Source: Dermacentor variabilis
Taxonomy: Eukaryota > Arthropoda > Arachnida > Ixodida > Ixodidae
Length of the DNA stretch: 64,000 bases
Assembly: GCF_050947875.1 (NCBI RefSeq)
Contig: NC_134573.1
Coordinates: forward strand, 65,665,315 to 65,729,314
Reading direction: 5' to 3'
Below the pieces are notes generated by a model. That model saw only the letters and a list, made by a program, of their open reading frames with translations. It searched no databases and had not been told where the DNA came from. A program made the translations under genes and the position numbers. Below are positions 1 to 11,835 of this stretch, in pieces (the stretch's first letter is position 1; each line of letters opens with the position of its first letter).

Positions 1-282
1 GCCCCCGGACGCCAAAAGGAGGGCTCCGATTTCTTCTGTCGAGTAAAGTGCTCTCCCGTCTCTCTACTTCGGTCAACCTGACCGCCAACTCTTTGCGATG
101 TTAAAATAAACAAGTTGTTTTGTTGTTACCAGTCGACTCATGCTTTGCCGGGACCTTCGGATGCTTCCAGTTGTACCCCAGGCCGCCAGGCCAACGCTAC
201 CCTTGGGGCTTGCGACCCAGGTACAACCACGGGCGTCAGCGCCGAGTTCCCAACAGATCGTACCAGCGGTGCGATCCAAACA
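1..282 (+). mobile_element. LTR-like fragment, 3' part
   Basis: This stretch has the make-up of the R-U5 end of a long terminal repeat. An AATAAA signal lies at 105-110, followed by a T/G-rich stretch and a GC-rich segment ending near 282 in CA. The short reading frames inside it overlap in several frames and show no known domain, so I do not call a gene. No matching second LTR was found in the window, so it may be a solo or truncated LTR cut by the window edge. It does not obviously match the leader of the gypsy element that starts near 2819. The call rests on composition and general resemblance only. Confidence 0.35.
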
Positions 283-507
283 GGGCTCCCAAAGCCAACC
301 GGCCCACCTATCTTCAGTTACATTCCAACCCGGACGCCTGCCCGTCTAATGTGCCTCATGCAGCCGCGTACCGCACCTTGAGGATACGCTTGTGATAGGA
401 AGAAGCCGAGAGATGCTGGCTCGATTGTTTACATAAAAGAAGTCATTAGGGGCATTGGTGTTGCTTCCGCTTCGCCTCAAAGGAGTGCATTTCATTTTAT
501 GTAAGCT
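283..507. other. No recognisable feature
   Basis: Short overlapping reading frames only. I see no motif, repeat or splice structure that supports a gene. Confidence 0.4.
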
Positions 508-632
508 GTGTACTTGGATTTAGGTGCACGTTAAAGAACCCCACGTGGTCCGAATTTCCGGAGTCCCCTACTACGGTGTGCCTCATAATCAGATCGTGGT
601 TTTGGCACGTAAAACCACACAATTCAATGCAA
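508..632 (+). mobile_element. SINE body, tRNA head missing (Ruka-like)
   Basis: This matches the 3' body of the complete SINE at 40845-41086: the GTGCACGTTAAAGAACCCC block, the CCGGAGTCCCCTACTACGG block and the final TTGGCACGTAAAACC block, in the same order and spacing. The tRNA-derived A-box/B-box head is absent, so the copy is 5' truncated. It is short and non-coding and would have been mobilised in trans by LINE machinery. Confidence 0.8.
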
Positions 633-914
633 TTTTCTTTTCATCTTTTATGTACTGCTCCGTGAAAGCGTCTCTGCGTGACCCACTTGTAATTTTGTTC
701 TGCGCGCCTTAGATGCGCTTACATGTTGGGTGTTGCCTCCAGAAATAAATTTAGTTGCAAGTTGGTGCTCCTGCTGCCCTGTTTTTTTTTCTTCTTGCAT
801 TTTTACTTAAACGATTGGCATCCACCAACAAGCAGAACATAGTATGCTCATGAAATTTATTTCGATCAGAAAGGCATTTTATAAACACAGTATCAAAATA
901 ATATCTTCGCCGAT
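633..914. other. No recognisable feature
   Basis: AT-rich sequence with a T run at 782-789. No open frame with a known domain. Confidence 0.4.
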
Positions 915-1221
915 TAAGACGTTGAGGGCTGGGCAGTTCGCTGGGAGTTTTCCTGTGAGCGGCTTACACAGGATGAAACTGACCACATTTTTGGTTTCGT
1001 GCATTTTAAATAAATCTTTAAGAAAGCCGTAGAAATGCTGGTTTAGCGGAATACTGTGGCATGCTCTGCCGTTGCGCTTTTGCGAGAACTAGTAACAATG
1101 TGTTGCACGATATTATTTGCATCCAAGGCCAGCTCGATTCACTAGCGCATTTTCTAGGCTGGCAATCCCTTAAAGCGCTTTGTAAAGACGTTTGCAAACT
1201 GTGTTGCAATGACCAGGTATC

Positions 1222-1503
1222 TTACGAGGCCTGCGGTGCACTTGATTTTGCAGTTTTGCTTCTGTGTTCTTGACAGTCTCTGCCACGTGACACCATTACT
1301 TGTTTAGTGTTCTTTGTTTTCAAACTTACAACGGGCCACTTGCTGAAATGGCTTTCAGAGAGACATAGTGCACCTTTTGCGATTCCTTCGTGTTGGCTAT
1401 GTGAAGAAGTGGCATCGGCAAGCACTAGTTGTATCGCTAAGCTTTCAGCCAGGGTCACCGAAAGGCTGGACGTTTTTGGTACATATCGCTGTAAACGCTG
1501 CAA
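1222..1503 (-). pseudogene. Unidentified coding-like segment in the outer repeat
   Basis: A 93-codon frame lies on the minus strand. The right-arm copy (39780-39992, plus) keeps similar residues across the middle, with a shared run resembling SESHFS and the following serine/lysine-rich stretch. I do not recognise the family. Frames differ by indels between the two copies, so if it ever coded for protein it is now broken. It may equally be chance openness in a repeated sequence. Confidence 0.2.
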
Positions 1504-1685
1504 AATATTTACGCCTCATTAAACGACACTATTGTTGTCGTAAACTGTGTTTTTGATCCCTAAATGTGCATCCATGATCCAGCTTTCAAAATTTATTGTG
1601 ATTGGCATCAATATATGACGCCCCTTTCCCGCCGTCCACCCCATCACCGTCTTTTATTTTTATGTCGTGCATCGCCTCACCCCCG

Positions 1686-1956
<271 letters not shown>

Positions 1957-2091
1957 GTGTGTTTTCGGCCTACTAGCTCGGGTTAGCGACCCTAGCAAAA
2001 AAAAGTCGCATCCCTGCGCGGCACGCGCAGCACAGTCGGAGCGGGAGCAGGACGAGCGGCATCGCCGGAGCTCCATATTAGGCACCACGCA

Positions 2092-2280
2092 CTACAGGGT
2101 CTTCGCGTCGTTTTCACGAGAACGATCTGAACTGTCTGTCTGGCGTCGACGGTGACCTGTGGCTGGTCCTGTTCTCTGCACAGCGGTCTGTTGATCCCGA
2201 TGTTGCCTGGTGCAAGCCGCCCGCGTAGCTCTACGATTCGCTTGTTCAGCAGCGGTTCGTACCTTGCGACGAGGCGCCAT
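2092..2280 (-). pseudogene. Basic, arginine-rich N-terminal-like segment (unidentified)
   Basis: On the minus strand a methionine at 2280 opens a 62-codon frame with the start MAPRRKVRTAAEQ and many Arg, Gln and Thr residues. It resembles the basic repeat domains found at the N-terminus of some arthropod mobile-element proteins, but I cannot name it. The homologous right-arm region (39255-39400, plus) no longer keeps the same frame, which argues for a decayed element gene. Low certainty. Confidence 0.25.
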
Positions 2281-2340
2281 AACGCGTACCACCGAAGAGT
2301 AAACACAGGTACCCAGACTACGTGGCGCACATGTCACATT

Positions 2341-2818
2341 AGTTGACCCGTCGCACGGTAAGTTGCTGGGGATCATGATGACAAAGATTATTTATTGGCA
2401 TCCGCTTTGAAACTTGGTGTATCAAATAGTCACCTAGCCTGCTTGAGTAAACCAGGTTCAGATACATGCAGTATGCAACTGCTACATGTCGGAACACCTG
2501 GTGGAACATAACTGAACTGCAATGCGAACTTTGTAGATATCGACGCTAGGCGGTGCTCATGTCACATCACAAATCAAATGACAATGCGATTCTAATGATA
2601 ATGACGATGATTTAATGGCATTTCCTTTTATATCGGGTGGTGACAGTCACCTAGCCTGCTAGAAATAATCAGGTAGGCCATACATGTTTTTTATTAAGTC
2701 AATATTTATGCATCTCTATAACCGTCTTTTCTTTCCTCAAGAATGAGCTGTCTACCTTATACCGCTACTTATGCAACTGCTACATGGCGTGCCACCTGGT
2801 TTTATAATATTGCCACTA
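2341..2818 (-). repeat. Tandem units of about 300 bp (left copy)
   Basis: Two diverged units follow each other. Each contains a GCAACTGCTACATG block, an accaggtgg-type block and a TCACCTAGCCTGCT block, ending in a run such as TTTAATGGCATTTCC. The same units occur at 36880-39200 on the other strand. They are non-coding and form the inner portion of the outer inverted repeat. Confidence 0.75.
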
Positions 2819-3029
2819 GGTGTCACGAGCCAGCGCTGAGAAAGAATTTGTGACATGAAGGCGCGCTCGGCAAGAGGCGGGCGCTGAAGAAGAAGAGGTA
2901 GACGCTGAGGACACTGGCTTGAGTTTTTGCACGCCATCTTGTACTACAGTCTGTCTCGGCGACGCCGGGTACATCTTCAATTGCCTTTTTGTGACAGAAC
3001 TGGTGGAGGAGTACGGTACGGTTCATCCG
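2819..3029 (+). mobile_element. Possible gypsy 5' LTR remnant and primer-binding region
   Basis: Homology to the outer repeat stops near 2819, where a TGTCACGAG start occurs. A TTTTTGTGACA string ends near 2998 and is followed by AACTGGTGGAGGAGTACGG, which has the TGG start expected of a tRNA-primed binding site. The segment is short for an LTR and no 3' LTR was found after pol, so this is an inference from position, just ahead of gag. Confidence 0.35.
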
Positions 3030-4475
3030 ATGCCACAAACACCTCCTGGTAGCAGGAGTACCAGTCCTATACTGGTGAACACACTTGTTCATCGGGCCAG
3101 CAGGATAATCCGAGGATTGCCTCCGGAGCTTGTTCGTCTCTCCGCAACAAGAGCGACACCCCCACGGACCGGTATGGAAGGAACATCGACGTTTCTATCG
3201 ACCATTATGCAAGGTACAGCCACAACGGCGACTCAGCACCTGCTGCAGAATTGCCGAGTGCCGAAAGTGCTCCACGGAGATATCTTTGAGGATGTAGAAA
3301 ACTGCTTAGTGCAGTTTCAGCCCGTTGCCGAGACAGACAAATGGAGCGACGCGGCAAAGTTGAGAAACTTCTACTTCAGCTTGAAGGACGGTGCTTGCAC
3401 TTGGTACGAGAACCTAGAAGGGCTCATCAAATCGTGGCTCGAGTTCCGCCGTCCCTTGCTGGAGACATACACCAATGCTGATCGCCGCGAAGGAGCCGAA
3501 CGGGAGCTCCAATACCACATTCATTTGCCGAATGAGAGGGTGACGTCGTGCGTCGAGGATATCATGCGCCTCTTCCGTCGGGTGAACCCAACCATGTCAA
3601 AGGAAAAGAAGCTGCGCCATATAATGCGGGGGGTTAAAGAACAGCAATGTACTGTTCTTGTTCGAAGCGCGCCGAAGACGGAGGCTGAATTCTTGACCGA
3701 AGCCACCACGACGGAAAAGATGCTACACCAGCGCTGACCTGTCTATGAAAGGCAATTGAACGCTACTTCACCTTCGGACCAACGCTCAGCTCCATATGAC
3801 AGGCACACGAACGCTGCTTTACTGACGGACGCGATTGCTTTTGGAAACGTGGACGTTCTCCGAGACCTTATGTCTGTGGTGCGTGATGTGCTTCAACGGC
3901 TCAGCTGCCCACCTCAGCCCATGCTGGGTTCTATTTCTGCCCTCGTGGGAAGTGAAGTGCAGCAAGCGATCCAAGATCCCGTTCCAAGCAGCAATGCGGC
4001 GCCCTTGACAGCGCAGTTGCAGCGGCCGTCATATGCGGAAGTTTTGGGGCGAGTCCCTGTCCCCGTTCCGACCCATTTCATCCCCGCCATGTCTTACACC
4101 GCGTCATACGTCCCGCCGCTCGCATGACTGCAACCGGTCCAACGTATGGAGGATAGGCGCCAGCTCGGAAGGAAATTTGGCGTTTGGCGTACCCCGGACA
4201 GAAGCCCTCTGTGCTATCACTGTGGAGAAGCCGGTCACGTATACCGCGAGTGCCCATACCGCCGCCTCGAACTGCAAGGTTTTGCTGCAGATTCACCAAC
4301 GCCCAGATATGGAGAAAGGCCTAGGGCGATCGAAGAATACCTGAACCAGCAGAGTATGCCACTGTTCTCGCGGCGGCAGTCGCACTCGCCGGCCCCCAGG
4401 CGATCTTGCCCAGCTCCTAGAAGCCCTCCAATGGCAGAGCAGGGACGATTGCCAAGCCCTCGTCGGGAAAACTAA
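2919..4475 (+). pseudogene. gag: Ty3/Gypsy gag, interrupted by two stops
   Basis: One reading frame runs the full length but is broken by TGA at 3735-3737 and TGA at 4125-4127. The likely original start is the ATG near 3030 or 3174; the frame simply remains open upstream to 2919. The central part (about 3260-3660) fits the retrotransposon gag family, with a conserved pattern around KLRNFYFSLKDGACTWYENL. The C-terminal part carries a zinc knuckle at 4211-4252 (CYHCGEAGHVYREC, CX2CX4HX4C), which binds the element RNA, followed by a Pro/Arg/Ser-rich tail. Gag would form the cytoplasmic particle that packages element RNA. With two stops this copy cannot make intact protein. Pol follows directly. 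Confidence 0.88.
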
Positions 4476-4782
4476 GAACAGCGTCCTTCGGGGGCAAGGC
4501 CGCTGATCATCGCCCTTTCGCGAAGACCTCCCATCGACGCGAGCACGGTCTATTCAGCTTGATTCAACGACGACAGCAGCCGAACTCAGCGACACACTCT
4601 CGCTAGACATACCTGCCGTGCTTGACGGCCGCCACGTTAGTGCGTTATTGGACACGGGTGCTGACCACTCAGTCTTGTGCGGAAAACCAGCGACGGAACT
4701 TAAAAGAGTTATCACGCCTTGGCCTGGAATGCAAATTCGTACTGCTGCCTGGCATATCGTAACACCGTTGGGCACGTGCACG
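4476..4782 (+). pseudogene. pol: Gypsy pol, aspartic protease N-terminal part
   Basis: The frame shows the retropepsin active-site motif LLDTGADHSVL at about 4645-4677, downstream of a Ser/Thr-rich stretch. This protease would cut Gag-Pol. The gene stops abruptly at 4782, where a 13.3-kb transposon begins. The remaining protease residues resume at 18057 in the matching frame, so the break is an insertion and not decay at the end of the gene. The dinucleotide CG present at both edges of the insertion is a possible target duplication. Confidence 0.85.
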
Positions 4783-5030
4783 CACTCTAAAAATTTTAAT
4801 ACCCTTAAGGGTGTAAATGACTTGTCCCATGGGTGACACCCTTTTTGGGTGTATTGCTACACCCCAAGCAACGGGATGGAAATTAACACCCCACAAAAGA
4901 AGGGGTGTTAATATGACGTCACCTCGCCTATGGGTGTAAAACAAACAACACCCTTTCTATATGGGGTGTAACACAGACACCACCCTTTCAATATGGGTGT
5001 AGCATGGACAATACCCTTCCAAAAGGGTGT
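4783..5030. repeat. Left TIR and subterminal ACACCC/GGGTGT array
   Basis: Beyond the terminal repeat, short motifs ACACCC and GGGTGT recur about every 20-30 bases, often as facing pairs that could fold (for example CACCCTTTTTGGGTG at 4847-4861, and 4954-4970). Such arrays commonly act as transposase-binding sites in DNA transposons. That function is inferred here. Confidence 0.85.
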
Positions 5031-6419
5031 TATCCCTGCAAGTATTTTAGCGTTCACTACAGCCACGTAGTTAATGGGCAGACTAGCTGTTGTGAATGCT
5101 GCCTAGCCTTAGCTATGGTACTACCTTGTTCAATATGAGCCAGAATCTGTGAGGCGTCCTCATATTGCGCTTCTGGTCGGTCATGTGGTAGCATAACCTG
5201 CGACCCTTTCAGGCAAACAATTTAAGGTTTCGCCATTGCAGCAAGGCACACAGGCCATGCTTTTCGTAATCTTCCTCTGCAGTGATAGTACACTGCCGGC
5301 AGGATGCAGAGCGCAATAACAATACGCGCTGCACTAAGGACACAGGATCTCCCGCACCTTGGTGCACCAGTACTTATAACCCCGTGGAAACAGCACACAG
5401 CCAAAAGCATGGTTACATGCATTTCAGAAATAATTAAAAACCTCCTCTTTTCTTGGTCAAAAATTTTCGCAACACCAGCTCGACCAGGAGGGAAAGACAC
5501 CACAGCTCATTGTTGTAGCTCATACTGAATGCAATTGAGCGCAAGCAATGCATGGATTGGCGACGGTAACAAGTGCAGTACTACAGAAGCATACGTTTGC
5601 CTGTCAAGCAGTCTTTCGCCGTTTTAAGCACACATTTTATACCTCTATACATTAAAGTTGTCATTTATCTCCACGGGATGCTTCTACTAGTACTTTCACA
5701 CGACTTAAAGGCAGCACTGAAAGCCAAAGAACTAAGTGCTTCCACGCCGAATAATGTTTCAGCATTTACAAACAAAACAGCATGTGCAGCTGTGCATGCT
5801 GTTCAACATATAAGCATGCACTATTTCCTGAAATATATGTACGCTCCATTTACTGCCAGTGACCTGCTTATACCCAATAATTTAGTTTATTTTTCACCAT
5901 GTGCTTGCATTGAATATTCCACAGGCACTGTAAGTTAAGCTACCAGAATAACAATCAGCTAGTCTAAGGTTACCTAATTCAAAAATATGATTGTACAATT
6001 TGTGACGAAATGTCAGAAGAAAAGTATTTATTTCATTAACGAGAAATGGTTACATAATAATGCACATTTTAAATGTAAAAAGGAAAATAAGGGGTAAAAC
6101 CATACCAATACAAAGATATAAGCACCAAATAATGGCACAGGCTTGCTCAATTAAATTTTAAGCAGAACAGTTTAAGTAACCTGACTACGAACTATCACGT
6201 TTTCATTTGAAAAGCACTGCATCTTACTATAAAGCACAAAAATAACCGGTCACATAAGTAAGAACAAGTCTGAGTGTGTCTTTAACACAAGGATAGAAAG
6301 TTGGGCGAGTTTGTACAGTAACATGATCTTGGATTGTAGCGCGAAGTGACACAGACTAGAAGCAGACAGGATGAGCGCTAACTCTCAACTAAATTTTTAT
6401 TGAAACAAAGAACACACAC

Positions 6420-6489
<70 letters not shown>

Positions 6490-8794
6490 GGTGACTGCAA
6501 AAAACCGCAGCACGTCTAAATGAATATTTAATACATAGTAGTCACATGAAGACGATAACCAAAAGCCATCAGCCATCAACTGCGTGGCAAATCTCAAATC
6601 TGAGTGCAAGCTATTCTCTTATCAAGTATACCTGTAGGCATTGCGACCAGTGTGCTCCCAAGATGTATGAGGCATTAGTCATTGCAGAGTTGTAAGGACG
6701 TGACAATCCTAGGATGATTATGTTCTTGAGGCTTTTTCCCCACTTTCCATCTTTTGAAACGTGCATACTTTAGTCATGAAAACGAAAATGCTAGAACTGG
6801 CGTGTGATAAGTTGTGCGTCTTATTTCCTTGCAGCTCATTGAAACGAGCCACGATGACAAATTACAATGCCGTTACCTCATCAGACATTCAAATTTCTTA
6901 AACACAAACAAAACCAGATAGGCATTAGAGTGAGCATCACTTAAATACATTCCACTGGTTTAAAGTTATTGCACCACTTTGTGCCAGGTAAAAGTGTTAA
7001 CATTCTACGGCCAAGCGTGAAAACTAAATAAAAAATCATTAAGCTTTCTTAAACGGGTACAGGAGCTTTACAACTGGCCGTCTTGGTGATGGACACGCAG
7101 ATAGATGAGCAGCCATTCCACTGAGACGACAATGTTGAGGACTTCGCATGGAAGTCTGCGAGACACTGCAGAGTAGTTCTTGGTCCACATGAAGGAGGTT
7201 GCTTGCATACATATCTGGGCCACCATACTGAATGCATGGTGTTACCGGAACCTTTTCCCCCTGCATTGTGGTAAAAAAGCATGGTTAAGTTTATACGATA
7301 TTTAATATGCAATAAATGTGAGGCATGCAGACAGGACACTAGAGTAGAAAAGTGAACATGAACACGAAAAACATGAAAAATTTCATTAAAGTGTTTTATT
7401 AGATAAAATTTTTATACTATGTGTCATTCATTATGAGGGTTCATAACCGCAACATACTTAATATATAAGAAGGTAGAATTATCAGCTTGGTCAGTTTGCA
7501 CAAGCTCGTTTGAGGCAAGAAATCGAGTTTCACAAACACAACCTCAACATTCTTGATTGAAAAAGGAACACCTCAGATGACATGCAGTCCTGTGAGTGGG
7601 AATTGCACAGTTCAAGAAAAACAAATTAAAACTCACAGACCGAAAGCGAATTAATTGATAGGTTTTAGTAGCACAGGGGCATCTTTGGCCAATGAGCGCC
7701 AAGTCTATACTGCAAAAGATAAACTTAGTGCATCTTTACAAAGCAAATATATAAAGATGACTAATGCCTCTCTGCACTACAGTTGCTTTGCTCTAGCGTG
7801 CAGTCATTTTAATGCATGCACACGTACATACACACGCTACACCCAAGTGTAGCAGCTGCAGAATTAAAATTGGGCAGCAACAAAGTCGCAACCTTTAACC
7901 ATTGATCCCAAGCTGTACTAGTGACTGGAGGCAGTACCAATATCGCCAATGACGAGTCGCACTCTTTCTGCCCGATGTTACGCTGCTCTTATTGTCAAAG
8001 ATGAGTTACAGTCGGCATTGAGGGAAAGCTGCCCGCAAGAACAGCTCCTATTTTTGTGTTATTTCTAACCAGAGACCAATGAAGTAATATATTTTTAGAA
8101 TGAGAATGACACCGAAAAATTGAGTACGTAAAAAATTTGGTACATTTCTCCGGAATTAACTTGGGGGTTAACGGCTAAAGAGGCAATCCAGAAACTAGAA
8201 CAAGTTTTGACATGTTTGCTACCAGTGAATGCTAGAAAATATGTTGGCATTCTGTAGTTTTGTCCAACAATGCAAAAGGGATTCTTAATAACTGAGGAAA
8301 TAAATGGAAAAGTATCATGAAGTATATTTCGTGAATGTAATGCAGAATCACCTAACTTCTGTTACTATATAATCTCCACTTGAATAACCTGCACTTTTTG
8401 AACTAGTTCAGGAGGTGCTGCATTTCACTACTCATTCCACCAGTTCAACGTGGCAGCAACTGCATGTTGTGATTTGTTTTACTTAGTGCAGGCTTTGTAC
8501 AGGACGAGTTCACAGCATTCCCTGCACTTGGCCGAAAGGTAGTGCATGTTTACGCAGCAGGTGTGGTGCCGCTTCTGCACGAGCAAGGTGCAGAAATAAG
8601 ATTTTCATACAATAATTACTAGAGAGAACTCTGACGTTAGTGTCCACAGGAGATCAAACAAGAACGGCTGTACCAGCATGGAAATTATGGGAAGTACATG
8701 GATTTGCCTAAACTTCGTCTGTTTGGCTTCAAACGCCTTTGTGACTTTGTAAACGAGTCATTTTCAACAATATACTGTGTAATAAATAAATAAA
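5031..8794. other. AT-rich interior of the 13.3-kb element, no gene seen
   Basis: Only short overlapping frames occur. The longest (about 5573-5938 plus, 7039-7339 minus) show no known domain. The minus-strand segment 7039-7266 is preceded on that strand by an acceptor-like TTTTTTACCACAATGCAG and is open in two frames, so it could be an exon, but nothing identifies it. The sequence is otherwise low-GC and non-repetitive except for a TA tract. Confidence 0.5.
6421..6489. repeat. (TA)n microsatellite
   Basis: Nearly perfect TA dinucleotide tract of about 69 bp with one TACATA interruption. Confidence 0.97.
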
Positions 8795-8900
8795 CATTAA
8801 AATCGTCCGACGACAGGATTCAAACACAGGAACTCTAGAACAGAAGTCTGATATTGAAACCATTAAGCCACGGAGGCATGTAACGACAAGCGAGTGCAAC
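8795..8900 (-). mobile_element. tRNA-derived SINE copy
   Basis: Read on the minus strand there is a tRNA-like head with GTGGCTTAATGGTTT (A-box region) and GTTTGAATCC (B-box region, near-consensus). It is followed by an AT-rich tail ending in TTTATTTATTTATTACA near 8775. The anticodon arm is degenerate, so it is not a working tRNA gene. It differs from the Ruka-like SINE body, so it is a separate tRNA-headed family. Confidence 0.6.
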
Positions 8901-9954
8901 GCCCTGATGAATTTATCGCGGGCATACCAGTGCCTTGAGACGCTTGGCGCCTTTCGATTTGGCCACCTGGACAAGCTCAATCGTTGCAATTAATAGCAAT
9001 TGCGCGTGTTGGCGCTGTCTTCTGCACTTCAAAGAGTATAGACTGCGCTGAAATTTACGACAATAAGATTTATATAGCGTATAATATACGAAGCCACAAG
9101 AACGTCTGAATTCACAAGCACGAATATCAGACAAATTCATGTGCTTCCCATCATTCCCATGGTGGTACGACTCCAGCACCAGAGTTCCCTCTAGTAATTA
9201 CTGTATGAAACTATGGCAGAAACAGGAGTAATAAACTAAGTTTTGCTGTCCCATAAATCTTACTGGTCATTAATTCCAAGTTTTAGTGCAGTCACATGTC
9301 TAGAAGGCAATTGTGGTATTTTGCATAAACATGGCAAAGCCAACTGTGATGAATGTTCACTATGGTAAATTGTTTATGATCGAGTAGCATAGACAACTGA
9401 AGCAATCTCTGGAAGGCAAGTGAAGTAATTTTCCTATTGGCAGCCTTTAAGCAGCATTCGAGCATATGACACATGCACCTCAGATATGCAGATAATATTT
9501 CCTTGACTCAGCAAGAAGCGATGCTTCATGTTCCACGAGGCTACTTCTATCAAAGCAGTATTGGTGCTCTCTAAAAACAATGCCAATGCCGATGATCCAA
9601 ATATTTTTCAGGGGCAACAGTTATGCCTGAAATCATGCTAGATTAGTTTTTTTAAACACATGCTCAGACCATGTTAGAAGTGCTTCTTAAAATCCTCCTA
9701 TTTATTAGATTAGTCATATATCTGTACACAAAGGCTACTAATTAGGTCCCATGCTATATCATCATCTTAACAAAAACTTCACTTAGTAATACACATGCTG
9801 TGATAAGATTTGAGACCACATTGAGACGCTGAACAAGGTGAATTCATTATTTTTAAAATGAAGCTCCTGTTCTTCCAAACGAGAAGAAAGGATACTGAGG
9901 GTCAAAATTTTTTCTGAATCACAGCTGGAAGATGCCACGGAAGGCACATGGAAA
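8901..9954. other. No recognisable feature
   Basis: AT-rich sequence with short frames only. Nothing supports a gene or a known repeat. Confidence 0.4.
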
Positions 9955-10108
9955 CTTATTTGTAATTTTCTATTTAAATGTAGAAATGATAAAGGGAAAT
10001 GAAAATCGTCAAAAAAAACAACCAGGCATGGGGGGAGAACGAACCTACAGCCTTTGCATTAGGCATGCGATGCACTAACCACTGCGCCACCGAGGCAGCA
10101 TTCAACCA
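9955..10108 (-). mobile_element. tRNA-derived SINE, minus copy of a head-to-head pair
   Basis: On the minus strand the sequence begins GCCTCGGTGGCGCAGTGG, carries TGTAGGTTCGTTCTCC (B-box region) and then a body with CATTTCCCTTTATCATTTC. The same organisation occurs on the plus strand at 10146-10292, only about 40 bp away. The anticodon region is not tRNA-like, so this is a SINE and not a tRNA gene. Confidence 0.7.
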
Positions 10109-10145
10109 TCCACAATGGCCCCTCAGATTGTTGACGCTCGAACAC

Positions 10146-10292
10146 GGCCGTAGTACCACAGTGGTTAGTATATCACATGCGTAATGTGAAGGTTATGGGT
10201 CCGTTCCCCACCCACAGGTGGATATCTTTTAATCCACTTTCACTTACCTAGAATTTATCATTTCTACACTTCATGTAAAAAACTTAAAACAT
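10146..10292 (+). mobile_element. tRNA-derived SINE, plus copy of a head-to-head pair
   Basis: The head contains CCACAGTGGTTAGTATATC and GGGTCCGTTCCCC, followed by the body GGATATCTTTTAATCCACTT and AATTTATCATTTCTAC. It matches the minus copy at 9955-10108 in order and spacing. Together they form an inverted pair that could fold when transcribed. Confidence 0.7.
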
Positions 10293-10914
10293 GTTCCTGT
10301 ATGCTTTCCTTGGCCTCATCTGCTGGCTTCTTCCAGTTCTGCTACTTCCAACACTTATACATATTCTAATCTGGTAAGTAAACAGTTTTGCATGATGCTG
10401 GAATGCAATATAAAACATTATTGCAGGGCCGTGTTATGTAGAATGCCTTACATTGCCCAGGCAAGGTGTATTAATGTCAATCTGAAAAAAGAAAATTCCC
10501 ACTCAAGGCAGAAATGCTGTGTACTGCTGTGTGCACAGGGTTTAACGAAAACAACTTGTTCAGAAATAAAACCACCAAACAACGAGGAACTATGAAAACT
10601 AGATGAAAATTTGTGCAGTTGCATGTTAAAAATTTAGCACAGCAACAGATGAAGACATAATGAAGGAAGCGCGAAGATGGTTTATTTTGGACACACGAGG
10701 CAATATACTTGAGATGCATATGAGCTTACACGTGGAGAAATATTGTTTATGTAGCAGCTAAACTACGAACAGGCCTAGAGCACACTGATACAAGGTGTCG
10801 AGCACGTAAATCTTATCATGCCCTTAAGTCAAAGAAACATGGCTGTTTCTCATGATTCGCTACACATGGCTGGCTCACACAACTTAGCCACTTCTATATA
10901 TGCCTTGCAATTAC

Positions 10915-11190
10915 CAGGTGGTCTGTATGACATGTGCAAGCTTTAAATATGTACAAGTGCCACGTAGCTGGACAGCACCAAGGCAATGTCGTTTGCCATC
11001 GTTTTGAAGAAGTGAAACCAATTCTTGCATTTTTCCTAATTAGGTAATTAGTTATTAACAATTATTTACCTGCTCAAATAAATTATTCAAAGCAAAATTG
11101 TCAGTGCGAAAATTGTAGAGCATCCTGCAAAATTCCCAATCCAGCTTTCTACTGCTCAGTAGGTGCAACAAATTTTTTTTTTCAAGCCTG
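10915..11190 (+). mobile_element. Mariner-like terminal sequence remnant
   Basis: The block GTGCCACGTAGCTGGACAG and the following TAATTAGGTAATTAGTTATT resemble the terminal region of the mariner-like family seen at 53880-59395, which has TTTAAAAAAG followed by AATTAGGTAATTA. No transposase is present and the edges are unclear. It may be a MITE or a decayed end. Confidence 0.35.
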
Positions 11191-11654
11191 AAAGAATCCA
11201 GTGAACACATGCAAGAAGTGCCGTGCAACTAACCGCTCGTGCACCTGAACACCATTTGGCTCCTCCTTTCATGCTTGAAAAAAACTTTTTGGAAAGAATA
11301 TTTTAGAAATTGATTAATTATTATTGACTATGTTTTAGGCAAAATGCATGAAATAGTGTGACTGCCACTTCCATTTTCGGCGACATGAATTGACTCCATT
11401 TGCATGTCCAAATCCAGCTATACATGGTGCGTGTTTTGAGATGGTTCTGTAATTTAGGCTGGTTTTGACTAATTGAAGCTTCGCACCCTAATAATGGAGT
11501 CAGCCTAAAAAGAAATTGGTACATAAACGGTCGCTGTCAGTACTCCATACTCCTTTAACTTAGTGCAAAGTGCTTGTGAGCCAAGAAGTTGGTAGTTCTA
11601 AGCAGTATTTCTCATTTTGACCTGGTGTTATATCCCACTTACTATGTTGCCATG

Positions 11655-11835
11655 CTGCTCAGTCATGCTGGTCCCAGCTTCAATCTAGGCCATGGCAGCT
11701 GCCCTCCAATGAGGTTAAAATGCAATACCGCTTATGCACTTAGATTCAGGTGTACATTAAAGAAGCCAGGTTCCCAAAACTTTAGGTTTTGGAATGTAAA
11801 AGCCCATAATTTAATTTTAAAATCTAAAGGTGCTT
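11655..11835 (+). mobile_element. Degenerate Ruka-like SINE
   Basis: Blocks corresponding to the complete SINE at 40845-41086 occur in order: a decayed B-box (CTTCAATCTAGGCCATGGC), the CCAATGAGGTTAAAATGC block, the TTAGATTCAGGTGTACATTAAAGAA block and the final GGAATGTAAAAGCCC. About 20-25 percent of positions have changed by eye, so this is an old copy. Confidence 0.7.

Noticed and set aside
7039..7339. Minus-strand frames of 75 and 96 codons with an acceptor-like site
   Set aside because: Two overlapping frames are equally open, neither shows a domain, and no donor partner could be tied to it.
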